A stretch of DNA of 64,000 bases from Desulfovibrio sp. 86. GTDB lineage: Bacteria > Desulfobacterota > Desulfovibrionia > Desulfovibrionales > Desulfovibrionaceae. Shown piece by piece: positions 41,552 to 51,590 of this stretch. The DNA is taken from contig NZ_LR738849.1 of assembly GCF_902702915.1 (NCBI RefSeq), positions 62,001-126,000 on the forward strand, written 5' to 3'. Below the pieces are notes generated by a model, which saw only the letters and a list, made by a program, of their open reading frames with translations, did not search any database and was not told the origin of the DNA. A program made the translations under genes and the position numbers. Within the stretch, counting starts at the first letter, position 1. Every line of letters starts with the position of its first letter.

Positions 41552-43671
41552 GGCAAATACACTCCCATGTGCAAAGCCTTTTCAACGGCGGCGCACAGCT
41601 GTGCCACATCTTCCACGGGAGTCACATACGGCGGCATGAGGTAAATAAGATGGTTGAAAGGACGCAACCACACCCCGTGCTCCACAAAAAATTGCTGCAA
41701 CGCGCGCGTGTTCACCGGATCGCGCATTTCAACCACACCTATGGCCCCGAGCACCCGCACATCGACGACGTCCGGCAGCCCCTGACAGCCTGCCAATCCT
41801 TCGCGCAACGCAAGTTCAATATCGTCCACCTGCTTTCGCCAGTTGCCCGACGCCAGCATGTCAAGGCTGGCTCCGGCCACGGCGCAAGCCAGGGCATTGG
41901 CCATAAAGGTGGGCCCGTGCATAAAAACGCCGCCATCCCGGCAAATACCTTCCGCAACCTGCCTGCTGCACGCAGTGGCCGCCAGCGTGAGCATCCCCCC
42001 GGTAAGCCCCTTGCCGCAGCAAAGAATATCGGGACTCACTTCGGCCCATTCGGCAGCGAACATCTTGCCCGTGCGGCCAAAGCCAGTCGCAATTTCATCA
42101 AATATCAAAAGCGTGTCTGCTTGCCGGCACAATAGCGCAAGTTCGCGCAGATACTCGGGATGGTAAAACCACATGCCCCCCGCGCCCTGCACCACAGGTT
42201 CAAGGATAACGGCCGCAAGCTCCTTGCCATGCTCCGTGAGCATACGGCGGGCATCATCAAGGCACGTGGGATCAAAGGGCTGGTCGAAGCGGCACGAAGG
42301 ACGCTCCATGAAAAGCTGCTGGGGCAGTACGCCCGAAAAGAGGCTGTGCATGCCTGTAACCGGATCACAGACAGACATGGCCCCGATGGTGTCGCCATGG
42401 TAGCCGCCGCGTGGGGCCAAAAAACGGGTGCGCTGACGCTCTCCCCTGCTCTGCTGATACTGCAAGGCCATTTTCAGGGCCACCTCAACGGCAACCGAAC
42501 CGGAATCCGCAAAAAAAACCCTTTCCAAACCATCCGGCATAAGATCAAGCAAATGCTCTGCCAGGGCCACGGCCGGCTCATGGGTGAGGCCGCCGAACAT
42601 GACGTGGGGCATGCGTCCAGCCTGGGAATGCAGGGCATCAAGCAGGCGCGGATGATTATATCCGTGGATGGCCGCCCACCAGGACGACATGCCGTCAACA
42701 AGCTCTTTTCCGTCAGCAAGCACCATGCGGTTGGCAAAGGTTCGGCTGACGGCGTTAAGGGACGGAACATCCGTGGCCGAGGCATAGGGATGCCAGACCG
42801 TTTTTCCGTCCCGCTGTATGAGGCGTTCTTCTTCCAGAAGCTCCGGAGAGCCCTGGCCTTGTTCAGACCAGCGCAGGTCCATTTGCAGCGCTATGGGCCG
42901 CAGCAGATCTGTCAGCCTTTCCCAGCCGGACCAGTCCAGTTTTTCAAGGCGCGGCAGCTCGACCACAGGCGCATCGCAGTCCATACCTTCAAGCTTTTTA
43001 CGCAGAATACGGGCATTGTCCGTCAGAAGGCCCGCCACATCCACTCCAGGACAGTTCATGGCAGGGTCGGCGGCGGGCGTCAGGGCAACTCCGGCCAGAA
43101 CAAGTCCGTGATGGCGCAGAGCTTCAACTGAAAGCAAAATATGATTGAGTCCGCCAAGATAGTTGCCGCCAGCCAGCAAAACGGGCAAGCCCAGCATGGA
43201 CATCAGATCCAGCATGTCCTCGTCATCATTGAGGGGAACGCGCAATCCTCCCGCGCCTTCCAGCAGAAGCGCCCTGGCCGGGACAGCCCGCCAGTGGGCA
43301 AGAATGTCCTCGCGCAGGCTCCGGCAACTCAGCCGTTTGTTTTCTTTGGCGGCAGCAAGATGCGGCGAGGCCGGCAACTCGAAACAGTGGAGAACCGCCG
43401 ACGGTTGCAGCCCTTGCATGGATTTTATGCCCTGCATGGCCTTTGCGTAAACACAGGCGTCGGACAAGGGCGAAGTCGCAACGTCATCGGCCCGCACGCC
43501 TGTCTGCACAGGCTTGACCGCCTGCGCGGCCACATTTTTCTGTCGCAGGCAACGCAGTAGCGCGCCCGTGCATACTGTCTTGCCCACATCCGTACCTGAT
43601 CCAGCCACAAAAAGACCCCGCAAGGGCCGTGCTTCCTGCGCGGACACATGCGGTTCAGCAATGGGGGACAC
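41548..43671 (-). CDS. bioDA: Fused dethiobiotin synthetase - DAPA aminotransferase (BioD-BioA)
   Basis: 707 residues. The N-terminal BioD domain (about 1-235) has VAGSGTDVGKTVCTGALL (P-loop) and LLLEGAGGLRVPL. The C-terminal BioA domain (about 270-707) has VDGMSSWWAAIHGYNHP, GGYHGDTIGAMSV, LIFDEIATGFGRTGKMFA and CCGKGLTGGMLTLAAT with the PLP Lys. The protein would run two consecutive biotin steps: KAPA to DAPA, then DAPA to dethiobiotin. I chose GTG 43671 because GGAGG lies six bases upstream; the longest frame (43698) begins with TTG inside bioB. It overlaps bioB by 17 bases. Plants have a comparable BIO3-BIO1 fusion. Confidence 0.92.
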   Translation of the reverse strand: MSPIAEPHVSAQEARPLRGLFVAGSGTDVGKTVCTGALLRCLRQKNVAAQAVKPVQTGVRADDVATSPLSDACVYAKAMQGIKSMQGLQPSAVLHCFELPASPHLAAAKENKRLSCRSLREDILAHWRAVPARALLLEGAGGLRVPLNDDEDMLDLMSMLGLPVLLAGGNYLGGLNHILLSVEALRHHGLVLAGVALTPAADPAMNCPGVDVAGLLTDNARILRKKLEGMDCDAPVVELPRLEKLDWSGWERLTDLLRPIALQMDLRWSEQGQGSPELLEEERLIQRDGKTVWHPYASATDVPSLNAVSRTFANRMVLADGKELVDGMSSWWAAIHGYNHPRLLDALHSQAGRMPHVMFGGLTHEPAVALAEHLLDLMPDGLERVFFADSGSVAVEVALKMALQYQQSRGERQRTRFLAPRGGYHGDTIGAMSVCDPVTGMHSLFSGVLPQQLFMERPSCRFDQPFDPTCLDDARRMLTEHGKELAAVILEPVVQGAGGMWFYHPEYLRELALLCRQADTLLIFDEIATGFGRTGKMFAAEWAEVSPDILCCGKGLTGGMLTLAATACSRQVAEGICRDGGVFMHGPTFMANALACAVAGASLDMLASGNWRKQVDDIELALREGLAGCQGLPDVVDVRVLGAIGVVEMRDPVNTRALQQFFVEHGVWLRPFNHLIYLMPPYVTPVEDVAQLCAAVEKALHMGVYLP

Positions 43672-44605
43672 AGTCAACCTCCAACCCAATATCGGCAATC
43701 ATTGCAAGGTCATCAGCCACCCCTCGACCATGTGTGGTGAGATAGTCGCCGGTCATGAGCGCGTTGGCCCCGGCATGAAAAAGTTCTTTCTGCCGCTGGC
43801 CAAGCACCAAGGGCCTGCCGCCGCAGACGCGCAAGGTTGCTTTGGGCAGGATATGCCTGAAAAGGGCAATAATACGCAAGGCTTCACGTGCTGCAAGTGG
43901 CGGCTGCCCGGCAAGAGGCGTCTCGGGATGCGGATGCAGAAAATTTATGGGCACGTTGTTCACACCCATTTCTTTAAGACTGAAGGCAAAATCGATACGG
44001 TCACGCCAGCTTTCCCCAAGGCCGAACAGGCCGCCGGTACAGGCCGTCATACCCGCCTTTTGCACGCGCGCCACAGTATCGCTGCGCTGGCTCCATGTTT
44101 GCGTGGTGCAGATGCTTGGATAAAACTCGCGTGAAGTTTCAAGATTGTGGTGATACCGGTCAAGCCCGATGTCAGCCAACAGAGCCAGCTGGTCAGCATC
44201 AAGTCTGCCAAGCGATGCGCAGACACGTTTGCGCGCAGACTCCGGCAAAGATTGCAGCACGCCCGCCAGGCGCTCAAACTCTTCACCACTCAAAGCGCCG
44301 CCGCTGGTCACAATGCCTATGCGGGCAACAGGCTGTGCCGCCAGCGCCAGGATACGGGCGCGCAATTCCTTATCCGGAAGCAGGGGAAACACATCAATGG
44401 GAGTATGGTTGTGCCTGCTTTGCGAGCAAAACCTGCAATCCATGCCGCAGTTTCCGCTTCGTGCGTTGATAATGGCACAAAGCGTCACCTTGTTGCCGAA
44501 TGTTGCTGTACGAAGATGTGAGGCGCTGGCAAAAAGTTGCTCATCTGAAAGCGATAAAAGCTCCAACGCCTCCGCAGGGGTATTCGCCGTGTAATTTGCA
44601 GTCAT
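43655..44605 (-). CDS. bioB: Biotin synthase
   Basis: 316 residues. SGNCGMDCRFCSQSRHN carries the radical-SAM CxxxCxxC cluster. YHHNLETSREFYP, LFGLGESWRDRIDFA and VPINFLHPHPETPL are BioB signatures binding the second iron-sulfur cluster and substrate. It inserts sulfur into dethiobiotin. ATG 44605 is preferred over the 44710 start, which adds 35 non-homologous residues. It leads the leftward cluster bioB - bioDA - symporter. bioF, bioH or other pimeloyl genes are not in the window, and I see no clear BirA operator upstream. Confidence 0.95.
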   Translation of the reverse strand: MTANYTANTPAEALELLSLSDEQLFASASHLRTATFGNKVTLCAIINARSGNCGMDCRFCSQSRHNHTPIDVFPLLPDKELRARILALAAQPVARIGIVTSGGALSGEEFERLAGVLQSLPESARKRVCASLGRLDADQLALLADIGLDRYHHNLETSREFYPSICTTQTWSQRSDTVARVQKAGMTACTGGLFGLGESWRDRIDFAFSLKEMGVNNVPINFLHPHPETPLAGQPPLAAREALRIIALFRHILPKATLRVCGGRPLVLGQRQKELFHAGANALMTGDYLTTHGRGVADDLAMIADIGLEVDCVPHC

Positions 44606-44799
44606 ACCTTGATCCTGAAACCTGAAAAAAATGACCAGGAAGCTGCTACTCTTCCCCGCCTGCCGTTTCACAAAAAGCAAAGCATCCCGGTGCAGAAGCA
44701 TCTGCGCCACGAGACGTCTGCACTGTTTTATGAAAATGGATTCGTAGCCTCTTCAAAAAAGCACCATTACAAATGGCAGGCATTCCTTTAAGCAGGTTA

Positions 44800-44868
44800 G
44801 GGCAATGTAAATTTACATTGCCCCGACGGCTGCATGAGCAGACGTTCGCTATGAAGCGTAAGCGCAGT
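44800..44868 (+). repeat. Dispersed repeat, family A, copy near bioB
   Basis: A perfect 12-bp stem GGGCAATGTAAA / TTTACATTGCCC with no loop (44800-44823) is followed by GACGGCTGCATGAGCAGACG and AAGCGTAAGCGCAG. The order and tail match the copy at 11045-11120, while the hairpin arms are changed compensatorily. Confidence 0.7.
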
Positions 44869-45063
44869 ATATCTGCGCGATCAAACGCCGTAGTGAGCGT
44901 GCCTTAAACTTTGAGAATGCATGCTCTCAAAGCTGCTCTGCTCTAGCTGTAAAAATGAACAATCACCCAATGCAGATCATGCCCGTTACTGTAAATGCCC
45001 GCGCCAATGACCGGCAATGCGGTTTTCATCCGCAGACCTTGCAGGTCACGGGTGGGCTTGCGT

Positions 45064-45110
45064 CCATAGCGCCTTGCGGGCGTCTGCTCACGCACATGAC
45101 CTGGCGCTTC
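45064..45110 (-). repeat. Dispersed repeat, family A, reverse copy
   Basis: TGCGTGAGCAGACGCCCGC on the minus strand (45076-45094) is a 19-base exact match to 11078-11096, followed by AAGGCGC as in that copy. Confidence 0.65.
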
Positions 45111-45146
45111 ACAAAGCGCTTTAAAGTACAGTTGCGGCGCACAAAT

Positions 45147-45173
45147 GAAAAAAAGCCCGCCTGCGCGGCGGGC
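45147..45173 (-). terminator. Intrinsic terminator of the mucR-like gene
   Basis: GCCCGCC and GGCGGGC form a 7-bp stem with a 5-base loop, followed on the minus strand by seven T. It lies 8 bases beyond the TAA at 45181 but about 113 beyond the premature TGA at 45286, marking the original gene end. Confidence 0.85.
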
Positions 45174-45180
45174 CTGTACA

Positions 45181-45579
45181 TTATTGGACTTTACGTCTTT
45201 TTTCCCACAGCTTCATGTCTTTCATTTTTTTGCGACGTTCGCGCTGAAGGGCCTTGCAGACCAGCGGAGCATCTTTCTTGAAGCCTCATTTTTCGCGGTA
45301 TTCCGCAGTGCTCATGCTGTGGCCAGCGAGGTGACGTTTGGTCAGAATTTTGAAGCTTTTGCCACACTCAAGGCAGGTAACGGACTTTTCCTTGACAGAC
45401 TTACGAGCCTCTTGAGCCATTTCAAGGCTGTCCATTTCAACCGGAGTTTCACCTTCGGCCACGGCGCGAATGCCAAGAGCCACCCTCTGAATGAAAGTAG
45501 CTATTTCTTCTTCGCTCATCACACGCACACCGGCCTGCGCCCTGGTGATTTCCAGAGCTTCTTTCAAATAGTCGTCCAT
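45181..45579 (-). pseudogene. MucR/Ros-family regulator interrupted by an in-frame TGA
   Basis: The intact frame (45579 down to the TGA at 45286-45288) gives 97 residues with the Ros/MucR zinc finger CLECGKSFKILTKRHLAGH, ending STAEYREK. Reading on in the same frame past TGA gives GFKKDAPLVCKALQRERRKK, then a basic tail, to TAA at 45181. MucR proteins normally read EYR-x-K-W-G here, so the TGA replaces the conserved Trp codon (TGG to TGA). The terminator lies just after the second stop. The truncated product keeps the zinc finger but loses 35 C-terminal residues including the Trp and a basic segment. It may be partly functional. A sequencing error is the main alternative. Confidence 0.8.
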
Positions 45580-45915
45580 AGTTACCCCTTATGGTCATCT
45601 TTATGATCCGCCAAACGCGCAACAGTGGGGGGCGCGTTTATATTCAAAACAGATCGAGTTGTTAAATCCACAGTCCCAATTGGCAGAACATACACAGGGC
45701 TTATTATTTCGTCAATGTAGTAATACGTAATAAAAAAATCATTTTACAAACATTAATGTAGGCATTTCGAATATGTTGGCCATTTTGGCGCAGTAAGGGC
45801 AAAAATTCCATACAACTTTGCGGCATTCAATGTGCAACGGCCTTCCAGAACACGAGTTTTGGAAGGCCGTTGCCAGAAGATTTCGAAACAAGGAGGACTG
45901 ATTATTAATAATAAA
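45580..45915. other. 336-bp gene-free gap between mucR-like and lipoprotein genes
   Basis: The mucR promoter should lie in the AT-rich stretch 45690-45780 (ATTATTTCG, TAATACGTAATAAAAAAATC). A 14-bp-class inverted repeat CAACGGCCTTCCA / TTGGAAGGCCGTTG (about 45836-45875) follows the lipoprotein gene and may end its transcript, though no T-run follows. Confidence 0.55.
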
Positions 45916-46659
45916 TCAGTTTACCTTAAAATTATCGGACTGTGATACAGTTCCCAAAAAGCGCTGATCCATGAACTGCCAGCGAACGTTTTTCAGGTAA
46001 GGATCGGCAAGTCCGTTCAAATTTTCGGGTATCCCTCCGACAACAAAGGTATTTCTGGCACGCTGCTCAAATGCCTTCAACTGATCGGTCTGTGCGATAG
46101 TCAGCACGTCAAGAAAAGCCATCTGCTCAGGAAGGGGTTCGCGGTATTCCAGTATAACCTTGTCGAGATTAAAGTTGAACCGGGAAGTAAAGCTGCGCAC
46201 AAGCCAGCGCACCGGAGGCGTGTCAGGCTGCACTCCGGCCAGAAGCGAAAAAGGATCATGCGAACTGTCTACAATAAAAGTACTGGCTGAAAATTCGGTG
46301 TCCCCGATGACCTCGGTTGCGTGATCCACGCTGAAAGGCGGCGTGGAATCGCTATTCCAGTACCAGTGTTGCGGCAGTTCAGCCTGCGCCACAATTGCAA
46401 GCGGTGATTGCAGCGTGCCCTGACCGTAGGCGGCCAGCCATACAGACACGGGCAGTCCGCCCAGAGCGCTTGTCCAGGTGAGGTTGCACTGCCCCTGCCC
46501 GCCTGCAATCAAGGGCATGTCCTTGACCGTCAGGCTGATAGCCGGGCGCGCCGTTGACACATACACAGGCCCAACCAGCCCACGCTGCAGGGCCGCATTG
46601 CAACCGGCAAGAAGCGTCGCCAGAAGCGCCAACAGACAAACGTGACGCATTTTTTTCAT
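45916..46659 (-). CDS. Lipoprotein of the DUF4851 type
   Basis: 247 residues. The N-terminus MKKMRHVCLLALLATLLAGC is a lipoprotein signal with lipobox LLAGC, so the mature protein is anchored through Cys20. The mature domain has no motif I can assign to a function. Its overall pattern (VKDMPLIAGGQGQC...) recalls DUF4851, which I believe is nearly confined to Desulfovibrio. ATG 46659 is preferred over 46677 because it starts the signal directly and follows GGGGGT. Confidence 0.65.
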   Translation of the reverse strand: MKKMRHVCLLALLATLLAGCNAALQRGLVGPVYVSTARPAISLTVKDMPLIAGGQGQCNLTWTSALGGLPVSVWLAAYGQGTLQSPLAIVAQAELPQHWYWNSDSTPPFSVDHATEVIGDTEFSASTFIVDSSHDPFSLLAGVQPDTPPVRWLVRSFTSRFNFNLDKVILEYREPLPEQMAFLDVLTIAQTDQLKAFEQRARNTFVVGGIPENLNGLADPYLKNVRWQFMDQRFLGTVSQSDNFKVN

Positions 46660-46880
46660 ATTTACCCCCGTTAACAACGGTATTTCCCGTCAGAGTTACA
46701 TGGACCAGTGCGCGATAACAATATTTATTACGACACTATGCCATGAACGCAGACAAGGCAACGCATGCAGGTGGTCAAAAACCTTCTGCATGAGGCGTCA
46801 GCTCAAGTATACATCATAATGTTCTGGTATAATTTGTAAAGCTATAAATATCAGTTGCGGCGGGGCCTGCGCAAAATTTC

Positions 46881-49800
46881 TTATTGGCCGGAAGCGCCCT
46901 GCGGCGCAGCGGCGCCCTGAGGCGCAGAGGATCCCTGTGGCGCAGAGGCCGCGCCAGGCAGAAAATTCTGCAGGTCGCGTGAGACCTCAAAAGTTCGCAG
47001 TTCGCTGGCGGCTGCCTGGGCAAATGGCGATCCGGGATAGTTGCGCACGATGTCTTCCAGCAGGGCCTGCGCCCGCGCGGCATCGCCAAGCTTGCGGTAG
47101 AGTCGCGCCTCACGGAATCGCAGGCCGGGGTACTCCGGCGATTGCGGGGGCGCGTAGGCATTATAGCGCTCAACCCATTCCAGCGCCTCAGGAACACGGT
47201 TGGCCACTTCGCTGATGTCCATAAGCGCAGCCAGGGCATCCTTGATGCGCTGCGGGTCAGCCTTGTCCGAACGCTCATCCTGCAACTGGGTAAAAAGCTC
47301 AACAACCTTGCGGTTAAGCATGTAAGCGTTCTTGATGTCCTTTCGTTCCTCAGCGTCACGCGCCAAAAAGTACGTCGCGTAGGCGCGTTGATACAGCGGA
47401 ATATCCTGCCGGTCCGCCAGTTGCGCCCACATGGCCAGCGCAGGGCCGGAAAGGTTGAGATTTTGGGCAGACAGGGCCATGGCGTAGTCAAGCTGGTTGC
47501 GCAACTGCTTGTTCATGGGCCAGGTGGAAACAAGTTTGCCAAGATCAAGCACTTTATCCCATGCGCCAGCTTTGAGATACCGATTGAAAAATTCCGTAAA
47601 AGCCGCTTCGCCGTAGTTGGGATCCATAGGGCTTTTCAAAAAATCCGCCAGCAGAGCCAGGGCGGCTGCCTCATCTCCGCGTTCAAGCAGACCTTGGGCC
47701 AAAACATAACGCATACGCGGATCAGGAGCGCCGTAACGCTCGCGCACAAGTGGAAAACCGTTCCAAAGTATAAGGATACGCCCGTAATTATTCTCGGCCA
47801 GGGAGTTGGCCAGTTCTTTCTGAAACGCTTCCCAGATGAGATCACGGGCTTCGGGGACATTGGCGTTGTCAGGATAGGCGTCTATAAAATCGGCGGCCTT
47901 GCCCATGGCTTCGGTATATTTTTTATCCCAAAACAGCCACATGGCCTCTTTGAGGCGGGCCAGGACAGCTTCTGGCGCGGTTTTGGAACTCGCCGCCAAA
48001 TCATGGTATACCTTCCATAATGTCCCACTGTCAGCCCTGGCAAACACTGCGCTCATCCCGGCATAGGAAATGGGCGAATCGTAAATGCCCTTCTCCGCCA
48101 GGCGGAGCTTGGCCAGGGCCGCAGGTGACGTCCCGGGATATTGGCGCTCCACATAGTGGTAAACAAATTCCGCCGTGGTCCAGACGCCCTGACGGGCATA
48201 GATATCGCCCAGTTCCAGCAAAAGAGCGTCATTACCGGAATTGCCGGGCACAAGATTGTAGTAAAGCCAATACAGGTTGAGGGCTGCGGGCATTTTGTCC
48301 AAAGCCTTGTCAGTGGCTGCCTGCAAAAGCAAAAACGCCGGTTGGTCTATATAGTACCGGGGCCAGCGCTTGCTTATGAAGTCAAGTATAAGCTGGGCAT
48401 TCTGAAATTTTTTCTGATTGCTGAAGGCTTGAGCCAGCCCCACGGACGCTTCCTGCAAATAGGAAGATTCCGGATACTTATCCAAAACGATGGAAAAAGA
48501 CTGCTCTGCGCGCTCATTGAGACCGCGCTTCAACTGGGCCTTGCCCAGCGCCGTGAACCCTTGCGCAACGCCTGGGTAGTCAGGATAACGGCGCAGCAGG
48601 GCCACAATGTAGCCCCCCGCGTCCACCAGGTTGCCCACGTTAACATTTGCCAGGCCCAGGCGCAGCAGAGCTTCGGGCACACGTGGAGACCGCAGATTGG
48701 CGTTCATTGCCTCACTGGTGGCGGACACAATGGCTTCATATCCCGCAAGCGGATTGTCCGCATAGCGCGCCCACGCGCAATCACTGATGTAATAGAGAGT
48801 TTTTTCAAGCATCTCCGGGCTGATTCCGGGGAGGCTCTTGAGCTTTTCAAGCTGCGGCAAAGCCTCGACATACTTGCGCTCGCGAAGAAGCCTCTCGGCT
48901 TCTTCCATCACAACTTCAGGCTTGATGGGCCTGGATACAGGATTGCCCTGCTCGTCCACGTAAATGACGGGGCGCTCTTCCGGCTCTTTGACAGGGGCTT
49001 CGGGCGCATGCTGACCTGAGGGCAGACCCAGAGTTTGCCCGCTTACCTTGCCGGATACCTCGCCAGTGCCGGACGGCTTGTCCTGTTTGGCAGAGCCGGA
49101 CTGCGCCGCGCTTTCCACGGGCTGCACAGCAGGCGAAACGGACGCGGACGAAGCGGGTGCGGGTGCGGGTGCAGCGGGTGCGGCTGGCGACAGAACAGCC
49201 GCCGTTGCCGACGGCGCTCCGCTTGAAGCGCCGGGCTGCGCCTGTTCGTTTTTTTGCGCCTGTTCGCCCTGTTGCTGTTCGGCCTTCTCCTGTCCAACTG
49301 GCGCTACGGATGCTGGCGCAACCCCTGATGGAGTGGCGTCATTGGCGGAAGGCGAGTTGCCTCCTGCCGAAGTATGGGCAGCGGCTTCATTTTGGACAGC
49401 GGGCCCGGCAGTGCCGTTTTCTTGCCGTGTCACAGCGCCGGAACTTTGCGGCGCTGGCGCGTCTGGTTCGCCCTGGGCCTGATCGGCGCGGGCGGACTCT
49501 GCATTGGGCAGAGACCCGGTCACAGTAGAAAGCGCCTTGTCTTCCGGCCAGTTTTCCGGCCCCCCGGTGTTTATCCGGCCGAACACCGTTTGCCGGTCAA
49601 CCATGCTCCCCCGCTCTCCAAGCGTTTGCGGGGAAGCTGGCGCTGCGCCAGCCGGGGCCGCAGCCGTCGGGCTGGCGGATTGCTGCGCCGCCTGCGCTTC
49701 GGAAAAGCCCAGCAAGTCCCAAATCCTGTCAGAAAATCCTTCACTACTGGATGAAGGCGATTGTTTTGAAGACGCTTTTTCACTCGACTGCGCAAACTGC

Positions 49801-50513
49801 GCCAACTGCGAAAACGGCAGGCTCGATTCATGGCCAAGCGTGCGCCGCAAGGTCTCGCCAAGGCCATCCTTGTCATGATCAAAACCGCTTGGCGCTGAGG
49901 GCAGGGCCGCTCCTGTGGCCTGGGAGTTTTTTTCCCCGGCCAGACTGGTGGCTTCCCCCGTCGGGACTGACGCCCCCTTTCCGGCGGCAAAAAATTCTAT
50001 ATCCAGCTTGTCGGGCGCTGTGCGGTGCACAGCATGCCTCACGGTGCGGGAAGAAAGCAGAATGCGCACATGGCCGTCAACAAGACCGGCATGTTCAAGC
50101 AGGGCTCCCTGGGCGGGCATGGGGCCGTCAGGCGTGAATGAAGGCGCAGAGTGCGCATCAGAGTTCAAGTAAAGCGTTAAGGAATTGTTGCCAGAACGGG
50201 CCAGACTGTTGACCTGATCCGGAGCATCCAGTTGCAGGTGCAGCCTTTCAGCGCCATTTTCAGCAGCTGACCAGTTCCACGAAAGGGCGTGAGCGTTCAA
50301 TGGGAACAGCCCGATGCTTCCGACCCCCAGAAGAAAAATACAAAAAGATCGCCCGAACCGGTACAGAACACGGCGCAGACTGACGACAAAACCTTCACAA
50401 AAAGGAAGATGAGGTTGGCATATGCCAGCGGGTATCTTTTTATTCACGTACACTTCGCGGAACGTTTGAAGCACCTGGAACCGCCATGCGTTATGCAAAA
50501 AATGCGCCGTCAT
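46881..50513 (-). CDS. Large exported TPR-repeat protein
   Basis: 1,210 residues. A hydrophobic segment at about 57-75 ([19 protein letters not shown]) looks like a signal sequence preceded by a long basic N-region. Residues ~77-180 form a beta domain ([33 protein letters not shown]) resembling AMIN-like peptidoglycan-binding domains. Residues ~180-520 are Ala/Pro/Ser/Gln-rich linker. The rest, from ~540, is helical TPR-like repeats, ending in a repetitive SAPQG tail. The start at 50513 overlaps the stop of the sigma-54 activator (ATGA), but a later start nearer the signal (GTG 50447) is possible. Envelope assembly or polar organisation is plausible; no enzyme motif is seen. Confidence 0.75.
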   Translation of the reverse strand: MTAHFLHNAWRFQVLQTFREVYVNKKIPAGICQPHLPFCEGFVVSLRRVLYRFGRSFCIFLLGVGSIGLFPLNAHALSWNWSAAENGAERLHLQLDAPDQVNSLARSGNNSLTLYLNSDAHSAPSFTPDGPMPAQGALLEHAGLVDGHVRILLSSRTVRHAVHRTAPDKLDIEFFAAGKGASVPTGEATSLAGEKNSQATGAALPSAPSGFDHDKDGLGETLRRTLGHESSLPFSQLAQFAQSSEKASSKQSPSSSSEGFSDRIWDLLGFSEAQAAQQSASPTAAAPAGAAPASPQTLGERGSMVDRQTVFGRINTGGPENWPEDKALSTVTGSLPNAESARADQAQGEPDAPAPQSSGAVTRQENGTAGPAVQNEAAAHTSAGGNSPSANDATPSGVAPASVAPVGQEKAEQQQGEQAQKNEQAQPGASSGAPSATAAVLSPAAPAAPAPAPASSASVSPAVQPVESAAQSGSAKQDKPSGTGEVSGKVSGQTLGLPSGQHAPEAPVKEPEERPVIYVDEQGNPVSRPIKPEVVMEEAERLLRERKYVEALPQLEKLKSLPGISPEMLEKTLYYISDCAWARYADNPLAGYEAIVSATSEAMNANLRSPRVPEALLRLGLANVNVGNLVDAGGYIVALLRRYPDYPGVAQGFTALGKAQLKRGLNERAEQSFSIVLDKYPESSYLQEASVGLAQAFSNQKKFQNAQLILDFISKRWPRYYIDQPAFLLLQAATDKALDKMPAALNLYWLYYNLVPGNSGNDALLLELGDIYARQGVWTTAEFVYHYVERQYPGTSPAALAKLRLAEKGIYDSPISYAGMSAVFARADSGTLWKVYHDLAASSKTAPEAVLARLKEAMWLFWDKKYTEAMGKAADFIDAYPDNANVPEARDLIWEAFQKELANSLAENNYGRILILWNGFPLVRERYGAPDPRMRYVLAQGLLERGDEAAALALLADFLKSPMDPNYGEAAFTEFFNRYLKAGAWDKVLDLGKLVSTWPMNKQLRNQLDYAMALSAQNLNLSGPALAMWAQLADRQDIPLYQRAYATYFLARDAEERKDIKNAYMLNRKVVELFTQLQDERSDKADPQRIKDALAALMDISEVANRVPEALEWVERYNAYAPPQSPEYPGLRFREARLYRKLGDAARAQALLEDIVRNYPGSPFAQAAASELRTFEVSRDLQNFLPGAASAPQGSSAPQGAAAPQGASGQ

Positions 50514-51590
50514 GTATTGCGTTTCTTCAATTTTTCAATAAGAGTCGTGCGCTTTATGCCAAGCAGTTCAGCGGCCTGGTTTTTGACGCCCTCGGCCCGT
50601 CCCAGGGCTTCATCAATCAAACGACTTTCCACAGCATCAAGGAAATCCTTAAGATTCAAAGCCTGGGCCTCAAGTACAGCCAGATCGGGCCAGGCGAACC
50701 CCCCGGGCTTCTGCGGGGCAGCCACCTGAACAGCATACGAATCTGGAACGCCGCTCTCCACAACAGGCGCGGCAGGGCCTGAGGCGGGCGCGGCAGGGCA
50801 GGATTCTTCATGTATTGGGGGCTCTATTTCCTCAACGCACTCTTCAACTTCAGGCAATGCTGCAATATCGCCGACATGGTCAAGTATTTTTCTGGGCAAA
50901 TCATCCGGATGAACAAAATCGCCATCCACCAGAATGCTCAGGCGCTCCATAAAATTTTCAAGTTCACGCACATTGCCGGGCCAGGTGTATGCAGACAGCA
51001 CCCGACGCGCATCAGGCGAAAGCACAAGGGTAGGACGCTTTTTTTTGGAACAAAAAAAGTTCAGAAAATATTTGGCCAACACAAGCACGTCTCCACCCCT
51101 TTCGCGCAAGGGCGGCAAGTGCAGGGGAATGACGTTAAGCCTATAGTATAGATCTTCGCGAAAGCGTCCGGCGGCCACCTCAACCTCAAGGTCACGGTTG
51201 GTGGCAGCCACAATGCGCACGTCAACTTTCTTGCAGCCGCTGCCGCCAACGCGCTCTATCTCTTTTTCCTGGAGTACGCGCAGAATTTTGACCTGAAGGC
51301 TCAGGTCCATCTCGCCTATTTCGTCAAGAAAAATAGTGCCCCCGTCCGCCACTTCAAAGCGGCCAGGGCGGGAGCGGATCGCATGGGTAAAAGCGCCCTT
51401 TTCATGCCCGAAAAGCTCACTTTCCAGCAATTCTTTGGGAATGGCTCCGCAGTTGATGGGCACAAAGGGTTTATCATGCCGGCAGCTGTTGGAGTGCAGG
51501 GCGCGCACCAGCAACTCCTTGCCTGTTCCCGATTCCCCGGTTACAAGCACGGTGCTGTCTGTGGGCGCAACCTTGCCCAGAACTTTAAAT
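50510..51590 (-). pseudogene. Sigma-54-dependent activator, 3' part, separated by an IS element
   Basis: This piece encodes the AAA+ domain from [19 protein letters not shown] (Walker A), [15 protein letters not shown] (the GAFTGA loop with His for Gly), [17 protein letters not shown] (Walker B), and the C-terminal Fis-type helix-turn-helix [20 protein letters not shown]. Upstream, [13 protein letters not shown] runs directly into the IS at 51591. The missing N-terminus lies at 52802-52863. Joined, they give about 377 residues without a receiver domain, like PspF. GTG 51550 could restart translation but would lack the first AAA+ strands. The stop overlaps the TPR gene start. Confidence 0.9.
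51582..51590. repeat. Target-site duplication, left copy
   Basis: ACTTTAAAT, repeated exactly at 52802-52810 on the far side of the IS. Confidence 0.85.

Larger units (their letters stand above)
44606..45180. other. Gene-free region between bioB and the mucR-like gene
   Basis: It holds two copies of dispersed repeat family A in opposite orientation (44800-44868 and about 45064-45110), a TTTGAGA...TCTCAAA inverted pair near 44907-44928, and the mucR terminator (45147-45173). Open frames on the plus strand have no ribosome sites and overlap the repeats. The bioB promoter should lie at 44606-44790. Confidence 0.6.

Noticed and set aside
44800-44823. BirA operator for the biotin genes
   Set aside because: The palindrome has no central spacer of the length BirA boxes need, and it is the hairpin head of dispersed repeat family A.
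44955-45281. 108-residue ORF between bioB and mucR
   Set aside because: It runs antisense across a dispersed repeat, the mucR terminator and the mucR 3' end.
45286-45288. Selenocysteine codon in the mucR-like gene
   Set aside because: The TGA replaces a position that is Trp in the family, not Cys, and nothing in the context suggests a selenoprotein. A nonsense change is simpler.
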